From: Thiobacillus sp.
Lineage (GTDB): Bacteria > Pseudomonadota > Gammaproteobacteria > Burkholderiales > Thiobacillaceae
DNA: 36,500 nucleotides
Direction: 5' to 3'
NCBI GenBank assembly: GCA_019911765.1
Contig: JAIOJU010000223.1
Span: 1-36,500, forward strand
A model generated the notes under the pieces. The model made no database searches. It was given only the letters and a program-made list of their open reading frames with translations, and was not told where the DNA came from. The translations under genes were made by a program, and so were the position numbers. Of the stretch, positions 26,424-34,535 are shown piece after piece (position 1 is the first letter of the stretch; each line of letters begins with the position of its first letter).

Positions 26424-27654
26424 AATCTGTTATCTGCTGGCCGCGCTGGCGGCCTTCCCTGTTCATGCCCAGACGGCGTTCGATAACTGGATGGCCGGGT
26501 TTCGACAGGAGGCATTGGCACAAGGCATTTCGCCCGCCACGCTCGACGCTGCGCTGACGGGCATCACGCCGGTCGAGAAGGTGGTCGAGCTCGACCAGCG
26601 CCAGCCGGAATTCCTGCAGACCTTTATCGAATACCTGGACAAGCGCGTGACGCCCGCCCGGATTGCACGCGGACAAGCCTTGTTGCAGGAGCATGCCGCG
26701 CTGCTGGACGAGGTGGAGCAGAAATATGGCGTGCCCAGGACCATACTGGTTTCATTCTGGGGGCTGGAAACCAATTTCGGCTCCACCCTGGGCAGCCACA
26801 ACATTCCGGCCAGCCTGGCGACGCTGGCCTTCGATGGCCGCCGCAGCACCTTTTTCCGCAATCAGTTGCTGGATGCGCTGCGCATTATTGATGCCGGGCA
26901 CGTCCAGGCCATCGACATGAACGGTTCGTGGGCAGGCGCCATGGGGCATATGCAGTTCATGCCCTCCACCTACCGCGCCTATGCCGTGGATGGGGACGGC
27001 GATGGCCGCATCAATTTGTGGCAGTCCGTTCCCGATGCCATGCACTCGGCAGGCAACTACCTGAAGCGTGCGGGCTGGCGCGCGCAGGAGCCGGCGGCGC
27101 TGGAAGTCAGTCTTCCGGCCAATTTTGACTGGCGTTATGCGCGTGTAAACAACCGCCTGGCCGTGTCGGAGTGGAGCGGGCTCGGCGTGCAGAAAATCGA
27201 TGGTACGGCCCTGCCGTCTGTGGCGGGCAACGCCGCCATCATCCTGCCCCAGGGCTGGCAAGGCCCGGCCCTGATGGTGTTCGACAACTTCGACGTGATC
27301 ATGAAGTGGAACCGCTCGGTGAATTACGCCCTGTCGGTGGCGCAACTGGCGCAGCAGATGGCGGGCGCCAGTGCGCTGGCGGTGCGATCCGGCGAAGCTA
27401 ATGCGCTCAGCATGGCCCAGCTGAAAGTCATGCAGCAGTCGCTCAACGAACTGGGCCTGGATGCGGGCACGCCAGATGGCATGCTCGGTCCGCGCACGCA
27501 AAACGCCATTCGCCTGTATCAGGTCATGCATCATCTGCCTGCCGACGGCTATCCCGCCCCCAGTGTGCTGATGCATATCGTGCAGTCGCATTATCTTGCC
27601 CAGCTGGCGGGCAAGCTGACCCCGGCGCCGATCACCTTTTCCGAGCAGCCCTGA
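26416..27654 (+). CDS. Lytic murein transglycosylase (MltB family) with C-terminal peptidoglycan-binding domain
   Basis: MRKICYLLAALAAFPVHAQ signal; ILVSFWGLETNFGSTLGSHNIPASLATLAFDGRR; GSWAGAMGHMQFMPSTYRAYAVDGDGDGRINLW; PG_binding_1 LNELGLDAGTPDGMLGPRTQNAIRLYQ. Confidence 0.93.
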   Translation: MRKICYLLAALAAFPVHAQTAFDNWMAGFRQEALAQGISPATLDAALTGITPVEKVVELDQRQPEFLQTFIEYLDKRVTPARIARGQALLQEHAALLDEVEQKYGVPRTILVSFWGLETNFGSTLGSHNIPASLATLAFDGRRSTFFRNQLLDALRIIDAGHVQAIDMNGSWAGAMGHMQFMPSTYRAYAVDGDGDGRINLWQSVPDAMHSAGNYLKRAGWRAQEPAALEVSLPANFDWRYARVNNRLAVSEWSGLGVQKIDGTALPSVAGNAAIILPQGWQGPALMVFDNFDVIMKWNRSVNYALSVAQLAQQMAGASALAVRSGEANALSMAQLKVMQQSLNELGLDAGTPDGMLGPRTQNAIRLYQVMHHLPADGYPAPSVLMHIVQSHYLAQLAGKLTPAPITFSEQP

Positions 27655-27712
27655 TGCAGACGTACCCAGCGCGCTTGTGTTATTTTTCCTGCAGGTATCC
27701 GGGGAGAGTCAT

Positions 27713-28114
27713 GTGAGCGACGCGCGTAACGTGCTGGGCAGTGTGCTGCAGGTGTGCAGTGTCTCGCCGATGACCGGCTTTGCGCGCGATGGCGTGTGCC
27801 ATACGGGCCCGCAGGATATCGGCAGCCACACCGTATGCGTGCAGATGACCGAGGCGTTTCTGGAGTATTCGAAAAGCCGCGGCAACGATCTCAGCACCCC
27901 TGTTCCCGAATTGGATTTCCCCGGACTGCAGGCGGGCGACCGCTGGTGCGTGTGCGCCGCACGCTGGCTCGAGGCGGCCGAGGACGGCATGGCGCCGCCC
28001 GTGGTGCTCAATGCCACGCACGAACGCGCATTGAAAACAGTCTCGCTGGGCGACCTGAAATATCACGCCCTGCTCGATGCCGACATTTCCGGTCAGGCGT
28101 CGCCGCGCTCATGA
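27713..28114 (+). CDS. DUF2237 family protein
   Basis: GTG start after GGGGAGAG; NVLGSVLQVCSVSPMTGFARDGVCHTGPQDIGSHTVCVQMTEAFLEYSKSRGNDLSTPVPELDFPGLQAGDRWCVCAARWLEA. Confidence 0.9.
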   Translation: MSDARNVLGSVLQVCSVSPMTGFARDGVCHTGPQDIGSHTVCVQMTEAFLEYSKSRGNDLSTPVPELDFPGLQAGDRWCVCAARWLEAAEDGMAPPVVLNATHERALKTVSLGDLKYHALLDADISGQASPRS

Positions 28115-28467
28115 GCCTGGTCTGCTGGAAATGTGGCGCCAGCCTGGCCGGCATGTTGCTGCCGCTGTCGCGTCTCGATATTTGCCCGAGTTGCCGCACG
28201 GATCTTCACGCATGCCGGCTGTGCCGACACTTCGATGCCCACCGCTCGGGCCAGTGCCGCGAACTGGCGGCCGACCGTGTGGCCGACAAAACCTGCGTCA
28301 ATGATTGTGGCTGGTTCGTGCCGCGCCCCGAAGCCTATAAGGGCGGCGGCGCGGTGATGGCGCAGGCCAGCCGCAGTGCGCTGGATGCGTTGTTTGGTGG
28401 TCCGCCCGGCGATGAATCCAGCAAGCCCAATCCTCCCGCTTCGCTTGACGACCTGTTCAAGAAATAA
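28111..28467 (+). CDS. Small Cys-rich zinc-ribbon-like protein of unknown function
   Basis: MSLVCWKCGASLAG...LDICPSCRTDLHACRLCRHFDAHRSGQCRELAADRVADKTCVNDCGWFVPRP; ATGA overlap with DUF2237 gene. Confidence 0.82.
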   Translation: MSLVCWKCGASLAGMLLPLSRLDICPSCRTDLHACRLCRHFDAHRSGQCRELAADRVADKTCVNDCGWFVPRPEAYKGGGAVMAQASRSALDALFGGPPGDESSKPNPPASLDDLFKK

Positions 28468-29347
28468 CCGGTCGCCGCAGTTGCCGTAGCGCCTGCCATT
28501 CGTAGATCAACAGCCCTGCACCGATCAGCGCAATCCCGGCCCAGCCGGTGGCAGGAATCAGTTCGGCGTTGAGCGTCTGTCCCAGCAGCAAGGCGGTGAC
28601 CGGGGTGATCAGCGTGATCAGGGCGATGCGGCCCGCGTCCAGGTGCTTGATCAGGTAGTAATACAGCGTGAACCCCACCACCGAGCCGAACACGCCGAGA
28701 TAGACGATGGCGGCACCGGCACGCGGCGTGATGTCGGACGGCAGTTGCGCCGAGTCGGCGATGACCCAGGCCAGCATGAAACACGGCACCGCCACCCCGA
28801 GCGCGCCGGTGGTGATCGCGAGCGAGGAGATGCGCACATTGAGCCGCTTGATCCATACCAGCCCCAGGGCCTGCGAGACCATCCCCGCGACCACGGCCAG
28901 CGTACCGAGCGTACCGTGGTCGCCGCCCGGCCACGGCTGGCCGAAAATCACCCACAGTCCGCTCAGGCCAAGTATCAGCCCGGCCACGCGCATTCGCGTA
29001 AGCGTGAACTCACTCAACCACAGGGCGGCGAACAAACCTGTCATCAATGGCGACAGCCCGTAGATGACCGAAATCAGCCCGGACGGGATGTGCAGCGCCC
29101 CCCAATAGGTGAGCAGCATTGCCACGAACATCGACAGTCCGCTGATCGCATACAGCTGCCGCGCAGCCGGGGTAAAGGGAAACGCCGTTCGGGTCGCGCG
29201 CAGCAGCACCAGGCAGACCGCCAGTCCGATCAGCATGCGCGCCATCACCGCAAAGCTGAAACTGGCCTCCTGCGCGCTCCACTGAATCGCGAGCGGCGTG
29301 GTGGACCAGATCAGGATGACGCTGAGATAGGCGGCGGGAAGCGACAT
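28457..29347 (-). CDS. EamA/DMT family transporter
   Basis: Ten hydrophobic segments; LSVILIWSTTPLAIQWSAQEASFSFAVMARMLIG; VYLGVFGSVVGFTLYYYLIKHLDAGRIALITLITPVTALLLG. Confidence 0.92.
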   Translation of the reverse strand: MSLPAAYLSVILIWSTTPLAIQWSAQEASFSFAVMARMLIGLAVCLVLLRATRTAFPFTPAARQLYAISGLSMFVAMLLTYWGALHIPSGLISVIYGLSPLMTGLFAALWLSEFTLTRMRVAGLILGLSGLWVIFGQPWPGGDHGTLGTLAVVAGMVSQALGLVWIKRLNVRISSLAITTGALGVAVPCFMLAWVIADSAQLPSDITPRAGAAIVYLGVFGSVVGFTLYYYLIKHLDAGRIALITLITPVTALLLGQTLNAELIPATGWAGIALIGAGLLIYEWQALRQLRRPVIS

Positions 29348-29362
29348 GGGACACGGGCCGGC

Positions 29363-29779
29363 TCAGAGCATGTAATCGCCTGAACGTTCGGGTTGGTAGG
29401 GAATGTCCAGGATGCGCGCACGTACGGTTTGCCCGCCAGGCACACACCATTCGATGTGCTGGCCAACTGCAAGGCCCAACACGGCGATCCCCGCCGGTGC
29501 CGCCACCGACAGCTGATCCGGGCAGCCGGTGAAATCGCGCGGATACACCAACGTCATCTCGACTTCCCTGCCCACCGGTTCAAGTACGAAACGGATGCGT
29601 GAATTCATCGTCACGATGTTGGGTGGCATCGTTTCGGAGCGAACAATCTGCGCGCGATCAAGCTCTTCGTGCAGTGCCTCTAAACCAGGTTGGTTGCTTG
29701 GCAAGCCAGCGAGCATGGCTTCAAGGCGATCCAGGTCGCGTTCGGATACGGTGATGGCGGGGCGGGTCGTGATTTCCAT
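29363..29779 (-). CDS. rnk: Nucleoside diphosphate kinase regulator Rnk-like (GreA/GreB C-terminal fold)
   Basis: ITVSERDLDRLEAMLAGLP...LHEELDRAQIVRSETMPPNIVTMNSRIRFVLEPVGREVEMTLVYPRD...LSVAAPAGIAVLGLAVGQHIEWCVPGG. Confidence 0.9.
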   Translation of the reverse strand: MEITTRPAITVSERDLDRLEAMLAGLPSNQPGLEALHEELDRAQIVRSETMPPNIVTMNSRIRFVLEPVGREVEMTLVYPRDFTGCPDQLSVAAPAGIAVLGLAVGQHIEWCVPGGQTVRARILDIPYQPERSGDYML

Positions 29780-29802
29780 GGAGGTCTCCTGAAACAAGGC
29801 TG

Positions 29803-29839
29803 AAAAAACGAAAACCGCCCGGGCCAAAGCCCGGGCGGT
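29803..29839 (-). terminator. Intrinsic terminator (minus-strand transcription)
   Basis: ACCGCCCGGGC-CAAA-GCCCGGGCGGT perfect 11-bp stem; minus-strand read continues TTTTCGTTTTTTCA. Confidence 0.85.
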
Positions 29840-29885
29840 ATGTTCAAAACTATAGCACCGAAGGCGGTGTCGAGCCAGCTTGCGG

Positions 29886-30524
29886 TTAGCTCGCTGAAGA
29901 CACGCTCTCCAGGCTTTCTGCCGCAATCTCGCGCACGTCGGCATCGTCGTCCGTCAGTCGCGCTTCCAGCCACGGCTTCGCCGCAGCGTCGCCGGTGAGC
30001 CCGAGGTAATGGCAGGCATCCGCGCGCACCCGTGCATCGCCATGCTGTGACAGTTCGCCCAGGCGCGGCAGCAGCGCGCGCAGGGTGTCGGTGCCGGCAA
30101 AATTTTCCAGCAGCACGCCGGCGCCCAGCCGCACATTCAGGCTGGCGTCGATGTTGCCGACAATCGGCAGCACGGCCGCCAACAGCGCTGCATCGGCTTC
30201 GATCATCGCCTGCGCACGGGGTAGCTGGCCTTCCTTCAGCAGCAGGTGGAACCAGTCGGCCATGCCCGCCTCGCTGTCGGCCTTGGCCGCCCAGCCGGCG
30301 AGTTCGGCCTTGCTGTGCACGCCGGCGAGTTCAATTTTCCCAAGCCGCAGCCACGGCACCGAGCGCACGCCGAGTGCCTGCCCCACTTCGGGGTGCTGTT
30401 CCAGATTGACTGCCTCCAGCCGCCCGATGATGCCCTGCTTCACCAGGTCGGCAAGCGACGACAGCATGGCCGGGCAATGCGGGCAGTGGGTGGAAAGCAG
30501 CAGCAGGGCGTCGGGTGCGGACAT
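29886..30524 (-). CDS. Thioredoxin-fold (CPHC) protein with C-terminal HEAT-like repeats
   Basis: MSAPDALLLLSTHCPHCPAMLSSLADLV...VNLEQHPEVGQALGVRSVPWLRLG; HGDARVRADACHYLGLTGDAAAKPWLEARLTDDDADVREIAAESLE. Confidence 0.85.
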   Translation of the reverse strand: MSAPDALLLLSTHCPHCPAMLSSLADLVKQGIIGRLEAVNLEQHPEVGQALGVRSVPWLRLGKIELAGVHSKAELAGWAAKADSEAGMADWFHLLLKEGQLPRAQAMIEADAALLAAVLPIVGNIDASLNVRLGAGVLLENFAGTDTLRALLPRLGELSQHGDARVRADACHYLGLTGDAAAKPWLEARLTDDDADVREIAAESLESVSSAS

Positions 30525-30569
30525 GGCGTGAAAACTCCAGCGGGGTGGAATCGGCAGATAATAGGCTGC

Positions 30570-31208
30570 ATGGAATTTACCATTCTCCCCGTCACCCCGT
30601 ATCAACAAAACTGCTCGCTGGTGTGGGACGCGCAAGGCCGCGCCGCGCTGATCGACCCCGGCGGCGAGGCCGAGCGCCTGCTGGCCGAGGTGGCGCAGCG
30701 CGGACTCACGCTTGAAAGCATCCTGCTTACCCACGGCCATCTCGACCATGTCGGCGCGGCGGTGGAATTGCGCGATGCGCTCGGCATTCCCATCATCGGC
30801 CCGCAGCAGGACGAGCAGTTCTGGCTCGATGCGTTGCCACAGCAGGCCGGGATGTTCGGGTTTCCGCCCGCGGTGGTGTTTACGCCGGATCAATGGCTGA
30901 ACGATGGCGACCGCGTCGAGGTAGGCGCGATCCGCTTCGAGGTGCTGCACTGCCCCGGCCACACCCCGGGCCATGTGGTGTTTTACCAGCCGCAGGCGCG
31001 GCTTGCCTTCGTCGGCGATGTGTTGTTCAAGGGCTCGATCGGCCGCACCGATTTCCCGCGCGGCGACCATGCGGCGCTGCTGGCCGCTATCCGTGAGAAG
31101 CTGTTTCCGCTGGGCGATGACGTGCGTTTCGTGCCGGGACATGGCGCCATGTCCACTTTCGGACACGAACGTCGCGAGAACCCCTTCGTCGGGGCGGGGT
31201 CAGACTAG
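30570..31208 (+). CDS. MBL-fold hydrolase, YcbL/GloC type
   Basis: LLTHGHLDHVGAA, CPGHTPGHVVFY, FVGDVLFKGSIGRTDFP, FVPGHGAMSTFGHERRENPFV. Confidence 0.93.
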   Translation: MEFTILPVTPYQQNCSLVWDAQGRAALIDPGGEAERLLAEVAQRGLTLESILLTHGHLDHVGAAVELRDALGIPIIGPQQDEQFWLDALPQQAGMFGFPPAVVFTPDQWLNDGDRVEVGAIRFEVLHCPGHTPGHVVFYQPQARLAFVGDVLFKGSIGRTDFPRGDHAALLAAIREKLFPLGDDVRFVPGHGAMSTFGHERRENPFVGAGSD

Positions 31209-31235
31209 GGCCTGTTCAGAATCAAGGAGACAGAA

Positions 31236-32597
31236 ATGAGGTTTTCGCGTTTTCCTTTCACCCTGCTCTATCCGGCCCTGTTGTTCTCCGCCCTGGCGCA
31301 GGCCCAAAACCTGGCGGCCATCGTCAATCCACCGCCCGAGGCGCCCGCCATCACCCAGGCTGCGCAAGGCGTGCTGAAAGCCGTGAACACGCGCGTGCCA
31401 CAGCTGGATACGGCTGGCCTGCTGGCGCAGCTGAAAGCGAAGCCGAAGACGGTGGTGATCGATGTGCGTTCCCCGGCCGAATTGAACGGGTCGGGCTATA
31501 TCGATGCGCCGCTGTTCTTCAATATCGACCGTGGCTTTCTGGAGTATCAGATCGAAGCACGGGTGCCGGACAAGACAACCCCCATCGTCGTCTATTGCGG
31601 CGTCAGCCAGCGCAGTCCGCTGGCCGCCGAAACGCTGATCAGGCTCGGCTACAGGAATGTGAAGAATTACCGCGACGGCTTCTTCAACTGGAAGCGTGCC
31701 GGCCTGCCGATCCAGCAATACGACAAGGTGCCCGACTCTTTTCTCTACGATCTGCCGCAGGAAGTGACTCCCGGGGTGTGGTCAGCCATCGGCGCCACGG
31801 CTCCGGGCACCTATGAAAACTCCGGCCACAACAACAACCTGTCCTTCGTCATCACTGAAGACGGGGTGCTGGTGGTGAATGCCGGCGACAATTATCTGCT
31901 GGCGCAAAGCCTGCACGAGGAAATCAGGAAACGCACCAAGCAGCCGGTGAAATACGTGGTGCTGGAAAACAGCCAGGGTCACGCCATGCTCGGTTCGAAA
32001 TACTGGAAGGAACAGGGCGCCACCCTCATCGCCCACCGCGACACCGCGAAGGAGATGGAAAAGACCGGCTATGATGCGCTGGAAGTGATGCGCAGCCGTG
32101 CGCGCGACAAGGCATTCAAGACCGAGCTGGTCATGCCGGACAAGCTTTACGACGACAAGCTTGAACTGAAAATGGGTTCATGGAACCTGCAGATCCTGCA
32201 CCTCGGCTCTTCGCACAGCCATGGCGATACCATGGTGTGGATCCCCGAGAAAAAACTGGTGATTGCGGGCGATACCGCTTTCCATATCCGCATGCTGCCG
32301 ATCTTTGAAGACACCGACACGGCCAAATGGATCGAGACCTGGGATACGTTCGAGGCGCTCGGTGCGCAGATCGTCATTCCCGGCCATGGCGGCCCAACCG
32401 ACATGGCCACGGTGCGCAAGTGGACGCGCGACTACCTGGTGCATCTGCGCGCCAAGGTGGCCGAAGTTATCAAGAGAGGCGGCTCTCTCGACGATGCCTA
32501 TCAGGTCGACCAGTCAGCCTACCTGCATCTGCATACGTCCGACGAGCTCGCGCGCAGCAATGCCGGACGGGTGTATCGGGCGATGGAGTTCGAATAA
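31236..32597 (+). CDS. Exported rhodanese - MBL-fold fusion protein
   Basis: Signal LLFSALAQAQ; rhodanese TVVIDVRSPAELNGSGYID...PIVVYCGVSQRSPLAAETLIRLGYRNVKNYRDGFFNWKRAGLPI; MBL segments SSHSHGDTMVWIPEKKLVIAGDTAF, IVIPGHGGPTD. Confidence 0.87.
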   Translation: MRFSRFPFTLLYPALLFSALAQAQNLAAIVNPPPEAPAITQAAQGVLKAVNTRVPQLDTAGLLAQLKAKPKTVVIDVRSPAELNGSGYIDAPLFFNIDRGFLEYQIEARVPDKTTPIVVYCGVSQRSPLAAETLIRLGYRNVKNYRDGFFNWKRAGLPIQQYDKVPDSFLYDLPQEVTPGVWSAIGATAPGTYENSGHNNNLSFVITEDGVLVVNAGDNYLLAQSLHEEIRKRTKQPVKYVVLENSQGHAMLGSKYWKEQGATLIAHRDTAKEMEKTGYDALEVMRSRARDKAFKTELVMPDKLYDDKLELKMGSWNLQILHLGSSHSHGDTMVWIPEKKLVIAGDTAFHIRMLPIFEDTDTAKWIETWDTFEALGAQIVIPGHGGPTDMATVRKWTRDYLVHLRAKVAEVIKRGGSLDDAYQVDQSAYLHLHTSDELARSNAGRVYRAMEFE

Positions 32598-32608
32598 GCG
32601 GAACGTGA

Positions 32609-32697
32609 CTATTGAGACGGCCTCCCGCACAGTTTTATTACAGCCAGGCAAGTCAGCTTTCAATATCACTTCAAACTTCATCAGGCCGAATCAATAA
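32609..32697. mobile_element. 89-bp MITE/REP-like element, copy B
   Basis: Same 89-bp length as copy A; body differs at three positions and left end is TATTGAGACGGCC rather than TATTGATTCGGCC. Confidence 0.75.
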
Positions 32698-33587
32698 AGA
32701 GGCGTGATGGCGCCGACCAGCGCCCCTGCGGCGTCGGCGGTAGCGTGCCCGCGATCCCGGCGCGGGTTGTATTCGGCGATTTCCATTGCCACAAAAGCCG
32801 GATCGCTACGCAAACGAGATAGTGCAGCAGCGAGTTCGTCTCGATGCAGTCCGCCCGGAACGGGGCTGCCCACGCCGGGCTCTTCTTCGGGGTCGAGCGC
32901 ATCCAGATCCACGCTCACGCCAAATCCGGCCGTGCCCTGCCGCACGATGGCCAGCGCTTCGTCGAATACCTCGGCCAGGCCGCGCCGGCGGATTTCATCC
33001 ATGCCGAATACCCGTACCCCCAGCCGATGCAGCAGCGCGGCTTCGCCAGCCTCACAGCTGCGCACGCCGATCAGGCAGACGTGTTCGGGGCGCAGCTTGG
33101 CTTCCGGCCCGTCGATTCCGGTCAGCGCCGCCTCGCCGTGGCCGAGCAGGCAGGCCAGCGGCATGCCGTGAATCTGTCCGCTCGGCGTGGTGGCAAAGGT
33201 GTGGCTGTCCATGTGGGCGTCGATCCAGATCAGGCCGATCGGCCCCTTGCCGGCGAAGGCATGATGCACCCCGCTCCAGGTGCCGATGGCGCAGGAATGA
33301 TCGCCCCCCACCACCAGCGGGAAATGGCCCGCCTTCAGTGTCGTCTCCACTTCTGTGGCCAGCCGGGTATTGAATAAAGCGATTGCATGCAATGGCGTGC
33401 CCTGCTGCGCGCGCGGCACGCGCAGGATCGCGTCCCATGCCACGTGCTGCAGCGGGGTATCGTGGAAGACCCGGTAGTGGCGCAGTGCATCCGGCCCTTC
33501 GGCGCAGGCCGGGTCGGGCGCACCGGCCCCACTGGCGGCGCCGATGATCACGATGCTGCGGGGGGAGGCAGGAGTGGGCGGTTTCAT
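32691..33587 (-). CDS. Arginase/agmatinase family protein
   Basis: VVGGDHSCAIGTWSGV, IGLIWIDAHMDSHTF, GFGVSVDLDALDPEEEPGVGSPVPGGLHRDEL: arginase metal motifs. Confidence 0.93.
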   Translation of the reverse strand: MKPPTPASPRSIVIIGAASGAGAPDPACAEGPDALRHYRVFHDTPLQHVAWDAILRVPRAQQGTPLHAIALFNTRLATEVETTLKAGHFPLVVGGDHSCAIGTWSGVHHAFAGKGPIGLIWIDAHMDSHTFATTPSGQIHGMPLACLLGHGEAALTGIDGPEAKLRPEHVCLIGVRSCEAGEAALLHRLGVRVFGMDEIRRRGLAEVFDEALAIVRQGTAGFGVSVDLDALDPEEEPGVGSPVPGGLHRDELAAALSRLRSDPAFVAMEIAEYNPRRDRGHATADAAGALVGAITPLY

Positions 33588-33595
33588 GCTGTCAG

Positions 33596-33627
33596 ACTAG
33601 CAGGCATCGAGGATGATGCCTGCTAGT
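33596..33627. promoter_or_regulatory. Perfect 13-bp stem-loop 5' of arginase gene
   Basis: ACTAGCAGGCATC-GAGGAT-GATGCCTGCTAGT. Confidence 0.7.
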
Positions 33628-33641
33628 ACGACACGCTTGAA

Positions 33642-34394
33642 TCAATAATATCGGCTGTTGCTGCTGCGATTTTCGTTTTGCAGGTTTCGTAGCGCCTGCT
33701 TTTCGCGCTCAATCTGGCGTTCGGCTTCGAGCCGCTGCTGGCGCTGGCGAGCTTCTTCCTGTTGCTTCTGATATTGCAGCTCGCGTGCCGCCTGCTGTTT
33801 CTCGCGGGCTTCCCGCTGTTGCTGGCTTAGCTGTTCGCGTTCATTTCGCTGCAGGCGGTAATCCAGATCCCGGGAGTCTCTGAGGGCCTGTTCTCTCAAG
33901 CGGCGTTCTTGTGCCTGGGCTTCGTATTGCTCACGCTTTTGCTGCTGCGCCAGTTGATTGGCGGCTTGAAGTTCGCGCTGTTCCTGTTCGAGTTTGACCT
34001 GGGTCTCGATGATCTGTTTTTCGTGCTCGATCAGCAGCTTCTCTTTTTCTAGGGTATTGCGGTTATACGTCCAGATTGCGGCGATGACGATGGCACCGAT
34101 CACCAGCAGTTTGACGATGCCCCAGGAATTGGATGACTCGACGATGATCTCCGGCACCGCTCCCACCGTCTGGGGAGCAAAGAGCTTCTGGTTGTAACGC
34201 TGCCGGGCTATGGGATCGGACAGGACGGCATAGGCTTCCTTGGCCGCGATCAGGCGGATTCGGTCGTCGCCACCGGGGTGGGCATCGACCCCGTCTTTTA
34301 GCTGATGCAGCAGTTCGGCGTAGGCACGTTCGATCTGGTCGGAAGAGGCATCCGGTCGGACCCCCAGGAGCGTGTACAGGCTTTTGGTTTCCAT
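33642..34394 (-). CDS. Membrane J-like domain protein with Gln/Glu/Arg-rich coiled coil
   Basis: SLYTLLGVRPDASSDQIERAYAELLHQL...IRLIAAKEAYAVLSDPIARQRYNQ; TM LLVIGAIVIAAIWTY; long QEQRELQAANQLAQQQKREQYEAQ... coil. Confidence 0.85.
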   Translation of the reverse strand: METKSLYTLLGVRPDASSDQIERAYAELLHQLKDGVDAHPGGDDRIRLIAAKEAYAVLSDPIARQRYNQKLFAPQTVGAVPEIIVESSNSWGIVKLLVIGAIVIAAIWTYNRNTLEKEKLLIEHEKQIIETQVKLEQEQRELQAANQLAQQQKREQYEAQAQERRLREQALRDSRDLDYRLQRNEREQLSQQQREAREKQQAARELQYQKQQEEARQRQQRLEAERQIEREKQALRNLQNENRSSNSRYY

Positions 34395-34535
34395 AGGGTT
34401 GGCGTTCAGCGCGCAAATTGTATGTTTTTATGAAGGGTCTACCGATCGATATTACGGACCAAAACACGCATTCTTAAGCCGCTGCTTGATCGTCAAATGG
34501 GCGACCATCCCTGAATCCAGCGCGGGCACCGTATT

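Noticed and set aside
29886-31166. 426-aa minus-strand ORF start at 31166
   Set aside because: N-terminal part is antisense to the GloC-like gene; real start is MSAPDALLLL at 30524.
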